From a bacterium (GTDB taxonomy: Bacteria > Actinomycetota > Acidimicrobiia > Spongiisociales > ZC4RG35): a DNA stretch of 64,000 bases. The stretch spans positions 72,503-136,502 of the forward strand of contig JAPPLW010000099.1 in NCBI GenBank assembly GCA_028819345.1, written 5' to 3'. The notes under the pieces are model-generated. The model made no database searches. It saw only the letters and a list, made by a program, of their open reading frames with translations, and was not told the DNA's origin. Position numbers and translations under genes: made by a program. Numbering within the stretch: position 1 is the stretch's first letter; each line of letters starts with the position of its first letter. This document shows positions 9,027-17,477 of the stretch, one piece after another.

Positions 9027-10151
9027 CTAGAGCCCGAGTTGCCCGGCGATCTTTTCCCTGTGAAATGAGGGGTCGCCGAACAGCAACTCGGAGCTCTTGG
9101 CCCTCTTGAAGTAGAGGTGGGCGTTGTGTTCCCAGGTGAAGCCGATCCCGCCATGGATCTGGATGTTCTCCGCTGCGGAGAAGAAGTATGCCTCCGAGCA
9201 GTACGACTTGGCGAGACTGGCCATCAGCGGACGCTCTTCGTTGTCCTCGCTGACCGCCCAGCCTGCGTAGTAGGCGGCCGAGCGAGCCGCCTCCACCTGG
9301 GCCAGAACGTCGGCGCACTTGTGCTTGATGGCCTGGAAGGAGCCGATCGGCCGCCCGAACTGCTTTCTGACCTTGGCGTAGGAGACCGCCATATCCAAGC
9401 AGGCCTGAGCGCCACCCACCTGCTCGGCGGAGAGCGCCACCACCGCTTTCTCCATCATCCTCTCGAGGACCGGCCATCCTCCTCCCTCCATCCCCAGCAG
9501 AGCGTCGGCGCCCAGCGACACATCGTCCAGGGTTATCTCGGCCTGCTTGCGCGTCTGGTCCATGGTCTCCAATCTGGTTGCGCCCACGCCATCGGTCCCG
9601 GCGGGCACCAGGAACAGGGACACTCCCTGATCGGTGCGAGCCGCCACCACCAGCAGGTCCGCGATGTGACCGTCCAGGACGAAGCTCTTGGTCCCCGCCA
9701 CGGTCCATCCTCCTCCCGGACGCGGCCGGGCCTCGGTGGTTATTCCCTCGGCTTCCCACCGTCCGTTCGGCTCGGCGAAGGCCACTGTGGCGATCAAGTC
9801 CCCGCCGGCGATGGACGGCAGCAACTCCTGTTTCTGCCGGTCGTCTCCCGCTTCTTCGATCACCCCCGCCGCCATCACCACCGTCGAGAGGAACGGTCCG
9901 CAGAAGAGGGACCTCCCCTGCTCCTCCAACACCACGAACAACTCCAGGAAGGTGAACCCGGCCCCTCCCCACTCCACCGGAATGGCCATCCCCAACCACC
10001 CCATCTCGGCCAACGCCGCCCAGTGGCGCGGGTCGTATCCCCGCTCTGTGTCCATGAGTTGACGCACGGTTTCCATCGGACAGTTCTCATCCAGCCACTG
10101 TCGCGTGTAGCGGCGCAGTTCCTCCTGCTCGGTGGTGAAGGAAAAGTTCAT
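9027..10151 (-). CDS. Acyl-CoA dehydrogenase
   Basis: This is a flavoprotein of acyl-CoA oxidation (374 aa). It starts MNFSFTTEQEELRR, has WGGAGFTFLE in the N-terminal helical domain, the beta-domain TKSFVLDG, and the FAD/tetramer region RKQFGRPIGSFQAIKHK. The C-terminal QIHGGIGFTWEHNAHLYFKRA is typical of actinobacterial FadE proteins, including ones that work as unequal heterotetramer subunits. ATG 10151 overlaps the stop of the Lon-like gene by four bases (ATGA). The substrate is not predictable; no partner subunit gene is adjacent, so it may be a homotetramer. Confidence 0.9.
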   Translation of the reverse strand: MNFSFTTEQEELRRYTRQWLDENCPMETVRQLMDTERGYDPRHWAALAEMGWLGMAIPVEWGGAGFTFLELFVVLEEQGRSLFCGPFLSTVVMAAGVIEEAGDDRQKQELLPSIAGGDLIATVAFAEPNGRWEAEGITTEARPRPGGGWTVAGTKSFVLDGHIADLLVVAARTDQGVSLFLVPAGTDGVGATRLETMDQTRKQAEITLDDVSLGADALLGMEGGGWPVLERMMEKAVVALSAEQVGGAQACLDMAVSYAKVRKQFGRPIGSFQAIKHKCADVLAQVEAARSAAYYAGWAVSEDNEERPLMASLAKSYCSEAYFFSAAENIQIHGGIGFTWEHNAHLYFKRAKSSELLFGDPSFHREKIAGQLGL

Positions 10152-11188
10152 TGCTCCTCTATTATCCCCGACTTGCCTTCCCGAAGGTAGCTCACCGCTT
10201 CGGAGATCGATTCGACCGCCACGATCTCAACCTCCACGGGAGCGGTGCTGGCCTCATCGTAGTTGTCCCGAGGCACCAGCACCACGTCCGCGCCGGCCGC
10301 CTCAGCCGCCACCAGTTTCTGGCGGATCCCCCCGATCGCCCCCACCGATCCATCCATGCTGATGGTCCCCGTTCCCGCCACCACCCTCCCGTCCGTCAAC
10401 TCTCCCTGCTCCAGCAGATCGATTATCGCCAGCGTATAGATCATCCCCGCCGACGGCCCACCGTAGTTCGCCGAGTCGATCTCGATCGGATAGGCGGTGG
10501 AGGCCGTGATCCCCACCATGGCTCGTTCAGGTGTTTCGGGGTTCTCATACAGCGCAAAGCTGAGGGCTGTGGGCTCGGCGTCCCGGATCACTGTCACCTG
10601 CACCTCATCCCCGGGCCGACGGTCCTCCAGTATGCGGCGGATGTCCTCCACTGTCCGGACCGGCTGCGACTCCATCCCCACCACCAAGTCGCCATCGACG
10701 AGCGCATCGGAGGCCGGCGCCTCGTGGAAGACCCCCACCACCTCCACCCCTTCAGCAAGGGTCTCCTCCAGGCCGAGTTCGGAGAGGGCCACCGCGATAG
10801 CTATGTCCTTGGACCTGTCCATGGCGCGGAGATTCCGTTGGCGGGCCTCCTCGTCGGTCTCCCCCCCGGGACGGAGCAACTCCCTCTCGATCAAGTCGAT
10901 TCTCTGGTCGAAGAAGGCGATGGCGGCCTCGTACAGATTGACCGGCTGGAGGCTGACGGTAAGAAGAATCAATTCCCCCTCCGGCTGGAACACCGCCAGA
11001 TCCTCCTCGACGATCACCGCGTCGACCGCGTCATCGGTGGGGCCGGCCGAGGCGGCGAAGTAGGGGAGGTTGACCAGCCAGGCCAGGGGGGTCAGGAGCG
11101 CCAGGACGACCGCGGTCCACCAGAGGGACCGCCGCCGGGAACGGGCGGAAGGAGACACGTAACGGTGAGTGGAGGCCAACTGTTCCAT
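10148..11188 (-). CDS. Membrane-anchored PDZ / Lon-like serine protease (YlbL-type)
   Basis: Layout: one N-terminal transmembrane helix (WWTAVVLALLTPLAWLV), an extracytoplasmic linker, a PDZ domain (FHEAPASDALVDGDLVVGM onward), and a C-terminal Lon-type (S16) proteolytic domain. The last has the catalytic Ser in NYGGPSAGM and the catalytic Lys in GIRQKLVAAEAAGAD. These secreted Lon-like proteases are found in Firmicutes and Actinobacteria. I use ATG 11188 (MEQLAST) because the frame upstream shows no domain; AAAAGG lies about 12 bases before it. It is the first gene of the five-gene unit. Confidence 0.85.
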   Translation of the reverse strand: MEQLASTHRYVSPSARSRRRSLWWTAVVLALLTPLAWLVNLPYFAASAGPTDDAVDAVIVEEDLAVFQPEGELILLTVSLQPVNLYEAAIAFFDQRIDLIERELLRPGGETDEEARQRNLRAMDRSKDIAIAVALSELGLEETLAEGVEVVGVFHEAPASDALVDGDLVVGMESQPVRTVEDIRRILEDRRPGDEVQVTVIRDAEPTALSFALYENPETPERAMVGITASTAYPIEIDSANYGGPSAGMIYTLAIIDLLEQGELTDGRVVAGTGTISMDGSVGAIGGIRQKLVAAEAAGADVVLVPRDNYDEASTAPVEVEIVAVESISEAVSYLREGKSGIIEEQ

Positions 11189-11328
11189 CAAGCGTATATG
11201 CCTTTTTATCCATAGGGACAGTGCGTTCTGACACCTGAGGAGGGGCCGATGGTCCGGTAACCTGGATGGAGCAACCGCGGTCATACCAGCAACCCCATAG
11301 ATCGAACCGGCAACCCAAAGGAGCGGCA

Positions 11329-11934
11329 ATGGCGTTTTTCACCCCCCATCACGAAGTTCTGGCGGCTCGGGTTCTCCGGCCGGCGCGAGCCACTCCCATA
11401 GCGCTGGTCTGGGTGGCTCAAGTGGTGGGATTCGCCCTGTTGACCGCTCTCTTCGCCCAGATCCGCATAACGCTTCCATTTACGCCGGTCCCCATCACCG
11501 GCCAGACCTTCGCGGTCCTGCTGTCCGGGGCTGCGCTGGGCATGTGGGCCGGGGGCGCCAGTCAATTCCTGTACATAGTGCTGGGTGTCTTCTTCCCGTT
11601 CTACGCCGGTGGAACATCGGGGACCGAGGTGCTGTTCGGCGCCACCGGTGGGTACCTCTTCGGGTTCGTGATCGCAGCCGCCCTGGTGGGCAAGCTCGCC
11701 GAGCGTCATCACGACCGTCGGGTGATCTCGGCGGTCACCGCCTTTTTGACCGGAAGTCTGATCATCTACGTATTCGGCGTGATCGGGTTGATGGCAGCAG
11801 CGGCGACCCAATTCGATCTGGTTACCGCCTTGGAGAAGGGAGTGGTGCCCTTTGTCGTGGGAGACGTGATCAAGGCATACGCCGCCGGCCTGCTGCTTCC
11901 CGCCGCCTGGCGCCTCACCAACCGCGACACTTAG
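11329..11934 (+). CDS. bioY: Biotin transporter substrate-binding subunit BioY
   Basis: This is an integral membrane protein of about 201 aa with five or six hydrophobic helices. The family hallmark ITLPFTPVPITGQTFAVLLSGA is followed by GMWAGGASQFLYIVLG and GTEVLFGATGGYLFGF. BioY binds biotin, alone or with an ECF energising module (bioM/bioN); no such genes are adjacent. ATG 11329 has AAAGGAGC directly upstream, which settles the start over an in-frame ATG 21 codons earlier. It is divergent from the Lon-like protease gene, with a 140-base spacer that must hold its promoter. Confidence 0.93.
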   Translation: MAFFTPHHEVLAARVLRPARATPIALVWVAQVVGFALLTALFAQIRITLPFTPVPITGQTFAVLLSGAALGMWAGGASQFLYIVLGVFFPFYAGGTSGTEVLFGATGGYLFGFVIAAALVGKLAERHHDRRVISAVTAFLTGSLIIYVFGVIGLMAAAATQFDLVTALEKGVVPFVVGDVIKAYAAGLLLPAAWRLTNRDT

Positions 11935-12030
11935 CACCCGGCAATCTGCAGCAGAGGGAAGCAGACCGACCAACTCATAGCTGAAGATCGTTGAACCGGA
12001 CCCTCCACCCCGGAGCGCAGCCGCCTTTAC

Positions 12031-12122
12031 GTGACGCCAGACACCCTGGTCGTACGTCTTACCATTGCTACTGGGAGACGTCAACTTAAGAGAAAGGTCT
12101 GGCCAGTGGGGCTACGCCCGTC
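12031..12122 (+). promoter_or_regulatory. Possible structured leader with nested inverted repeats and overlapping short frame
   Basis: GCCAGAC at 12036-12042 pairs with GTCTGGC at 12097-12103, and inside it ACGTCT at 12054-12059 pairs with AGACGT at 12076-12081. The arms are nested, so a two-stem leader RNA is possible. A short frame from GTG 12031 (32 codons, including TLVVRLTIA) runs through both stems and stops at 12129, overlapping the ATG of the TPP enzyme. I see no ribosome site for the short frame and no conserved riboswitch core. Confidence 0.3.
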
Positions 12123-13814
12123 ATGGTAAGGATGAGCGGAGGCCAAGCTCTCGTGCAATCCCTTGTCGGAGAGGGCGTGGAGGTTGTGTTCGGGGTGCCG
12201 GGCATACAGTTGTACGGGATAGTTTCAGCCCTGCGGGATGAACCCGGTATCCGGTTGATCACCACCCGGCACGAGCAGGCCACCACATACATGGCCGATG
12301 GCTATGCCCGGGCAACAGGGAAACCCGGCGTGGCGCTGGTGGTTCCAGGCGTAGGCCTCTACAACGCCGCGGCCGGGATCGCTACCGCTTATGCCCGCTG
12401 CTCACCCGTACTGGTGATCGCCGGTCAGATTCCCCGGGATCAGATCGGCAAGAACGGCGGGGCGGTTCACGAGATCGAGGATCAGTCCTCGGTGGTGCGC
12501 CCTGTCACCAAGTGGCGAAGGACGGTACTCAACGCCAAGGAGATACCAGGTGTGGTCAACGAGGCCTTCCGGCAGATGCGCACCGGGTGTCCCCGTCCTG
12601 TGTTGATCGAGATCCCGCCCGATGTCGGCGTGGAACGAGAGCAAGTCGCTCTCCGAGGACCCGCTCCCGTGTCGCCGTTGGCGCCCAGCCGGGAACGACT
12701 TCGGGAAGCGGCCTCCGTTATAGCGGAATCCCGTCTTCCCCTGATTTATGCGGGAGGCGGCGTGGCGCGATCCAATGCAGAAGCAGCCCTCGTCAGGTTG
12801 GCTGAAGCAACCAATATCCCGGTCATCACATCCGGCGGCGGGAAGGGGACCATACCGGACAGCCATCCTCTGTCTTACGGTTCATGCGTCAGCCCGAGGG
12901 GGGAGAGACACGAGATGAACCAACTCTACGAGGTGATGCAATCGGCCGATGTCGTGATCGGGGTCGGCACGCGTTTCTCGCTGGGGAACCCGGCCGGGGA
13001 CGCTTCCACTCTCATCAATATCAATGTCGATGACAGCCAACTGATGAACGTGCAGTCCAACACGATCCCCTTGCACGGCGATGCCCGGACAACCATCGAA
13101 GCACTTCTTCCCCTCCTTCGCCAAGTCGGGGCCGGAGACCGGCCTTCACCCGCTGAAGCGGTGGTCGCAGCGCGCCGGTTGATTGCCTACTACGACATCC
13201 AGGACCAAGAGCCACAGTACCCCATTCTGAAGGTGCTACAGGACAGCATCCCCGATGACGCCTTCGTGGTCTGGGGGGTGTCACAGTTTGGCTTCTATGC
13301 CCGGACCCATTTCCAGGTGAACCATCCCAAGACATACATAGATTCCGGGTATTCGTTCAATCTGGGATACTCGTTCCCGACCGCCCTGGGCGTCAAAGTG
13401 GCGCATCCTGACCGTCCGGTGTTGTGCATTGTCGGGGATGGCGGTTTCTTGTTCAACTCGTCTGAGCTGTCCACCGCGGTCAGGTACGGGATAAACGTGA
13501 CGACCGTAATCTTCAGGAACGACTCGTATGGCAATGTGGCCCGCGACCTCGACGAGTTGTTCGGCGGGACTTACGAGACCGATCTGCACAATCCGGACTT
13601 TGTCGACTTCGCGCGATCGTTCGGGGCAGTCGGCATGCGGGCCGACCATCCCGCGGACCTGAGCAGTCTGATCCCGCGCGCACTGGCACATCCGAGTCCG
13701 GTCATCATTGACGTCCCGGTGCAGAGCATGCCGCTCCCCAGGCCCAGAGCGCTCCAGCACGTACCTTCTCTTTCCTGGGCGGTCCCCGAAAGAGATCAAA
13801 CTCCCGCCTCGTGA
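12123..13814 (+). CDS. Thiamine-diphosphate-dependent enzyme, acetolactate-synthase-like
   Basis: The protein has the three-domain POX/AHAS fold. The N-terminal PYR domain has the cofactor-activating Glu in ITTRHEQATTYMADGYARATG. A central domain spans about residues 190-325. The C-terminal domain has the ThDP/Mg site GDGGFLFNSSELS ending in FRNDSYGN. It is 563 aa, a normal length. It is clearly a different clade from the ilvB at 57760: it has no small-subunit gene beside it and is not in the ilv operon. Substrate is unknown; oxalyl-CoA, benzoylformate and glyoxylate carboligase-type enzymes share this fold. ATG 12123 is used; ATG 12132 is equally possible. Confidence 0.85.
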   Translation: MVRMSGGQALVQSLVGEGVEVVFGVPGIQLYGIVSALRDEPGIRLITTRHEQATTYMADGYARATGKPGVALVVPGVGLYNAAAGIATAYARCSPVLVIAGQIPRDQIGKNGGAVHEIEDQSSVVRPVTKWRRTVLNAKEIPGVVNEAFRQMRTGCPRPVLIEIPPDVGVEREQVALRGPAPVSPLAPSRERLREAASVIAESRLPLIYAGGGVARSNAEAALVRLAEATNIPVITSGGGKGTIPDSHPLSYGSCVSPRGERHEMNQLYEVMQSADVVIGVGTRFSLGNPAGDASTLININVDDSQLMNVQSNTIPLHGDARTTIEALLPLLRQVGAGDRPSPAEAVVAARRLIAYYDIQDQEPQYPILKVLQDSIPDDAFVVWGVSQFGFYARTHFQVNHPKTYIDSGYSFNLGYSFPTALGVKVAHPDRPVLCIVGDGGFLFNSSELSTAVRYGINVTTVIFRNDSYGNVARDLDELFGGTYETDLHNPDFVDFARSFGAVGMRADHPADLSSLIPRALAHPSPVIIDVPVQSMPLPRPRALQHVPSLSWAVPERDQTPAS

Positions 13815-13891
13815 GCGAACCAGCCATGCAAGGGGGAGTCCTTGAGGACGTAAGCCGTCACAACCATGCTCTTGACCACAAACCCATGTCG

Positions 13892-14248
13892 TCAGATACG
13901 GCTCTCGATGAGGGCAATCAATGCCTCGGCGTCGCCGTCCCACCGGTCAAGTTCACCGGAGTCAACCAATACCCGCCAGGCATCATCTGCTCCCGCCAGA
14001 ACCGCGGGCAGGGTGCCGGCGGCGCTTCTCTGGGCGTGTGACGCACGGTCGCGGTGGATCAATTGCAGCTTGAAGGGTGCGTCCGAGCAGGCTCTCTTCC
14101 AGTCTCGCCGACCCAGGGGGTTCCAACCGTGAGTGATGTCGCACAGGGCGCAGTGTTCTCCTCCCGACATCAGTCCCAGCGCATAACGCAACTCCCCCCT
14201 CCAACCTCCGTCGGCGTTGTAAATACCCACTATCTGCTCATCCTTCAC
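13892..14248 (-). CDS. Conserved hypothetical protein with CxxC motif
   Basis: This 118-aa protein starts VKDEQIVGIYNADGG and carries GELRYALG, then EHCALCDITHGW with a CxxC pair, and ends in a Trp/Asp/Leu-rich helix. I recognise the general look of an actinobacterial hypothetical family but not a function. GTG 14248 is chosen because an AAGGAGG ribosome site lies eight bases upstream; longer starts would overlap livG and lack such a site. It trails livG by 40 bases and is probably the last gene of the uptake operon. The cysteines could bind metal or act as a redox pair; that is inference. Confidence 0.65.
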   Translation of the reverse strand: MKDEQIVGIYNADGGWRGELRYALGLMSGGEHCALCDITHGWNPLGRRDWKRACSDAPFKLQLIHRDRASHAQRSAAGTLPAVLAGADDAWRVLVDSGELDRWDGDAEALIALIESRI

Positions 14249-14288
14249 GCTGGAGCCCTCCTTGGGCGAGAGGAAGGGCGCCCCGTTC

Positions 14289-15098
14289 TCAACCGGACTC
14301 CGGCATGGAGGCGTCACCGGTTGTGCCGAGATAGGCCCTGATCACGTCCGCGTTGGTCTGGACCTCCTCGGGCAGACCCTCCGCGATCATCCGACCGAAG
14401 TCAAGCACCATGACGCGGTCGGCAATGTCCATGACCAGGCTCATGTCGTGCTCCACCAGAATCATTGTGATGCCCATCTCGTCCTGGATGTCGAGGATGA
14501 ACCGGGCCATGTCCTCGGTCTCCTCCAGGTTCATACCCGCCACCGGCTCGTCCAGCAGCAGGAGTTCGGGATCCATGGCCAGCGCCCGACCCAACTCCAC
14601 CCGCTTCTGGATCCCGTATGGGAGCAGCCCCACCGGATGTTTTCGCCAGCGCTCGATCTCCAGGAAGTGGATTATCTCCTCCACCCTGTAACGGTTCTCC
14701 AGTTCCTCCCGCTTGGCCCTACCCCACCACAGCATCCCGGCCAGCCAGCCGTGGTTCATCCGGATATGACGACCGGAGAGGATATTGTCCATCACCGTCA
14801 TGTGAGCGAAGAGCGCGATGTTCTGAAAGGTGCGAGCGATGCCCCGCTCGGCGGTCTGGTTGGGTTTCAGGCCCATGAGGGAACCGCCCTTCCAGAGAAT
14901 GGACCCCTCCTGAGGTCGATACACCTGGTTGATGCAGTTGAAGATCGAAGTCTTACCCGCGCCGTTGGGACCGATGATCGCGAACAACTCGCCTTCGGTC
15001 ACATGGAAGGACACGTTTTCCAAGGCCACCAGGCCCCTGAAAGAGAGGCTTATGTCGCGGACGTCCAGAAGGGCGGGCCGGCCGGCGTCGGCGCTCAT
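14289..15098 (-). CDS. livG: Branched-chain amino acid/amide ABC transporter ATPase LivG
   Basis: This is one of two cytoplasmic ATPases of a HAAT-family uptake system. It has Walker A GPNGAGKTS, the family insert GLKPNQTAERGIARTFQNIALF, signature LPYGIQKRVELGRAL, and Walker B LLLLDEPVAGM followed by the switch-region EHDMSLVMDIADR. ATG 15098 overlaps the livF stop as ATGA, so translation is coupled; an ATG three codons upstream is less likely. Signature and Walker motifs are intact, so the protein should be active with LivF. Confidence 0.92.
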   Translation of the reverse strand: MSADAGRPALLDVRDISLSFRGLVALENVSFHVTEGELFAIIGPNGAGKTSIFNCINQVYRPQEGSILWKGGSLMGLKPNQTAERGIARTFQNIALFAHMTVMDNILSGRHIRMNHGWLAGMLWWGRAKREELENRYRVEEIIHFLEIERWRKHPVGLLPYGIQKRVELGRALAMDPELLLLDEPVAGMNLEETEDMARFILDIQDEMGITMILVEHDMSLVMDIADRVMVLDFGRMIAEGLPEEVQTNADVIRAYLGTTGDASMPESG

Positions 15099-15883
15099 GA
15101 CAGCCATCGCTTGCGGCGCTTATAGTGCTTGACTTCTCGGAACGATTTGCGTTCGCCGGCGCGGAGACCCAGGTAGAACTCCTGGACGTCCTCGTCGGCC
15201 AGGAGCTTCTCGGAAGCCCCCTCCATGACCACCTTGCCGTTCTCCATCACATAGCCATGATCGGCGATGGAAAGGGCCAGGCGAGCATTCTGCTCGATCA
15301 GCAGCACAGCCGTTCCCTGCCGGTTGATCTCCACGATGACCTCGGCGATCAGTTCCGCCAAGCGGGGAGCCAAGCCAAGAGAAGGTTCGTCGAGGATCAT
15401 CAGTTTGGGAGACTGCATCAGCGCCCGGGCGATGGCCAGCACCTGCTGCTCTCCTCCCGACATGTATCCCGCTACCTGGGTACGCCGTTCGGCAAGAGTG
15501 GGGAACAGGGTCATCACCCGGTCATGGGCCCTCCGAGAAGCGTTTCGATCCCGGTTGATGTAGGCGCCGGCCGCCAGATTCTCATCCACCGTCATCTCCG
15601 CGAAGATCCGCCGGCCTTCCATTACCTGACTGATCCCCATCCTCACCCGCTCCGAGGGGAGCTTCCGGGTTATGTCCTTTCCCGCAAACCGGATCGAGCC
15701 TTTGGTGACGTCCCCCTCATGTACATCCAGGAGGCCCGTTATCGCTCGGGCCGTCGTCGTCTTTCCGGCTCCGTTGGCGCCCAGCAACGCCACGATCGAC
15801 CCCTCCGGAGCTTCCAGGGAGACTCCTCTCAGTACGAGAACCACGTCCTTGTAGACGACTTCCAGGTTGGACACTTCCAGCAT
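15095..15883 (-). CDS. livF: Branched-chain amino acid/amide ABC transporter ATPase LivF
   Basis: This is the second ATPase of the uptake system. It has Walker A GANGAGKTT, Q-loop region ISQVMEGRRIFAEMTV (typical LivF), signature YMSGGEQQVLAIARAL and Walker B LMILDEPSLGLAPR, then LLIEQNARLAL. ATG 15883 (MLEVSNLEVVY) is preceded by AAAAGGAT, which decides the start over a 26-codon upstream extension. The C-terminus carries an extra basic tail (EVKHYKRRKRWLS). The gene follows livK by 78 bases and overlaps livG. Confidence 0.92.
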   Translation of the reverse strand: MLEVSNLEVVYKDVVLVLRGVSLEAPEGSIVALLGANGAGKTTTARAITGLLDVHEGDVTKGSIRFAGKDITRKLPSERVRMGISQVMEGRRIFAEMTVDENLAAGAYINRDRNASRRAHDRVMTLFPTLAERRTQVAGYMSGGEQQVLAIARALMQSPKLMILDEPSLGLAPRLAELIAEVIVEINRQGTAVLLIEQNARLALSIADHGYVMENGKVVMEGASEKLLADEDVQEFYLGLRAGERKSFREVKHYKRRKRWLS

Positions 15884-15961
15884 GGGCGATCCTTTTCGCA
15901 CTTGCAACCCCAGGGGGCCGGCCCACCCGGCGATAGGAGGGCCGGCCCCGCCGTCAACCAC

Positions 15962-17386
15962 TCAGGAGAGCTTGTAGCAAGCTTCTTCGAAGAAGTAGTC
16001 GGCAGCTATCGGGTGGGTGTAATGGGACTCGATCACCCTGGTTCCGATCGCGGTAGTGCCTGCAGCCAGTCCCTCCGGATCGGGACGATTTATCCATGTC
16101 TGGCGTTGAAGACGCTCGTTGGGGCTGCCCACGTAGCTCTCGTTGGGAGCGATGCCGCCGAAGTCGACCTCCTCCATGCTCTTGGCAGCGGCCAACACCC
16201 CGCGCTGGGTCATGTCGCCGTTCTCATAGGCGACCTTCAGAGCTTCGTGCAGGATCATTCCCTCGACGAAACCCTCGATGACGTAGTCGATCGGAGGCAC
16301 CTCCGGCGCATATTGGGCCATCAGGTCACGCAGATTCTGCATACCGGGAGAATCATCCGTGTAGGGCGGGAAGTAGGAGGCCCCATAGAAGTCCCGGGTC
16401 ACGGCGTCCTTGATTGGGGAATCGGGGGCCACGAAAGCGGGGCTCCAATTGGCGACGGTGCCCGACCACTTCGCCACCAACCCCTGGGCGAGGGCTGCGC
16501 CATAAACCTCGGCGAGTGTGGTGGGGTTGGCCGCCACCCACACAATGTCGGCGCCGCTCTGGGCGATGGCGTTGCCGACAGGGGCGTTGTCCTGGGAAGG
16601 AATAATCTGTCCCGAGCCGTCATAGACGATCTCCATGCCCAGCGCCTCGGCTGCTATCTTGGCGCCCGCAGCAGAGTCCAGCCCGTAGTCGCCCGGGAAG
16701 GTGGCGATCGCAAGAGTGGGATCGGCGACTCCGTTTTCCCCGGAGACATCGGACAGATACCCGATCATGTTCATCGCCTCTATGCAGTAGGACGTGCCGT
16801 GGGAGAGAAGGTTGGCGTTCAGATCGGGATCCGACCAGCCCGAATACCAGGTGAGCGGAATGGCCAGAATGCCATCTTCCGCCAGTTCCGGAAGGATTGC
16901 AATAGTGTGTGGCGACCCGGTGGAATGCCCGAACGCCACGACTTCGTCCCTGAGTTCCTCGAAGAACTGGACATGGTTGTCAACCGAATACGCCGTGTCC
17001 CGGTAAAGCAGTTCCACCATTAGCCCGTGCACTCCGCCTCTGGCGTTGACGTCCGCCCAGAAGGTGTTGACGCCCGCCACCAGCAAGTTCACAGCAGGTC
17101 CGAAGGGTCCGGTCAAGTCAGAGAGCATTCCCACCTTGATTACACCCGCTTCAAGATCCACACCTATGTCGGTGGCGATCATCATGGGTTCTTCCTCGGC
17201 CATGGTGTCTTCCGTGGTCTCCTCGGGAGGGGCCGTGGTGGCGGGAGCAGCCGTAGTGGCGGGAGCGGCCGTGGTTGCAGGAGCAGCCGTGGTGGCGGGA
17301 GTCTCGGCTTGGTCATCTCCTCCGCAAGATGCCGCTATCAGGCTCAACGCCATGATCATGGCCAACCACTTGAATCTGGTCTTCAT
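15962..17386 (-). CDS. livK: ABC transporter substrate-binding lipoprotein (LivK-like)
   Basis: This is an extracytoplasmic Leu/Ile/Val-binding type receptor (Peripla_BP_6). Residues 1-20 form a lipoprotein signal (MKTRFKWLAMIMALSLIAAS) with the lipidated Cys next, in AASCGG. A low-complexity linker of repeated Pro-Ala-Thr-Thr-Ala units follows, then acidic residues, then the two-lobe binding domain from about residue 70 (IKVGMLSDLTGPFG). ATG 17386 has AAGGGG six bases upstream; an ATG six codons earlier has no site. The ligand cannot be told from sequence; an acyl-CoA ligase in the same operon hints that it may not be an ordinary amino acid. Confidence 0.88.
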   Translation of the reverse strand: MKTRFKWLAMIMALSLIAASCGGDDQAETPATTAAPATTAAPATTAAPATTAPPEETTEDTMAEEEPMMIATDIGVDLEAGVIKVGMLSDLTGPFGPAVNLLVAGVNTFWADVNARGGVHGLMVELLYRDTAYSVDNHVQFFEELRDEVVAFGHSTGSPHTIAILPELAEDGILAIPLTWYSGWSDPDLNANLLSHGTSYCIEAMNMIGYLSDVSGENGVADPTLAIATFPGDYGLDSAAGAKIAAEALGMEIVYDGSGQIIPSQDNAPVGNAIAQSGADIVWVAANPTTLAEVYGAALAQGLVAKWSGTVANWSPAFVAPDSPIKDAVTRDFYGASYFPPYTDDSPGMQNLRDLMAQYAPEVPPIDYVIEGFVEGMILHEALKVAYENGDMTQRGVLAAAKSMEEVDFGGIAPNESYVGSPNERLQRQTWINRPDPEGLAAGTTAIGTRVIESHYTHPIAADYFFEEACYKLS

Positions 17387-17449
17387 ATCCTTCCCCTTCT
17401 TCATAGTTCGCTTCAGTACATCGTCTCTTGGGACTTGCGCCCTAAACCC

Positions 17450-17477
17450 ATCATAAATCAGAGAGGACCTCTCTCAA
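17450..17477 (-). promoter_or_regulatory. Candidate promoter for livK
   Basis: On the minus strand, TTGAGA (17477-17472) and TATGAT (17455-17450) match the -35 and -10 consensus at five of six positions each, with a 16-base spacer. The start point would lie near 17443, leaving about 57 bases before livK ATG 17386. The -35 element overlaps the livM stop, so this would be an internal promoter boosting the receptor gene relative to the permeases. Confidence 0.4.

Noticed and set aside
11935-12122. TPP riboswitch before the thiamine-enzyme gene
   Set aside because: The conserved CUGAGA and ACCUGAUCUGGGUAAUGCCAGCG-like cores are absent. TPP riboswitches control synthesis or uptake genes, not TPP-using enzymes.
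15125-17023. A 632-codon open frame on the plus strand
   Set aside because: It is antisense to livF and livK, which have full domain evidence. Long antisense frames are expected in high-GC DNA, and the translation shows no family motif.
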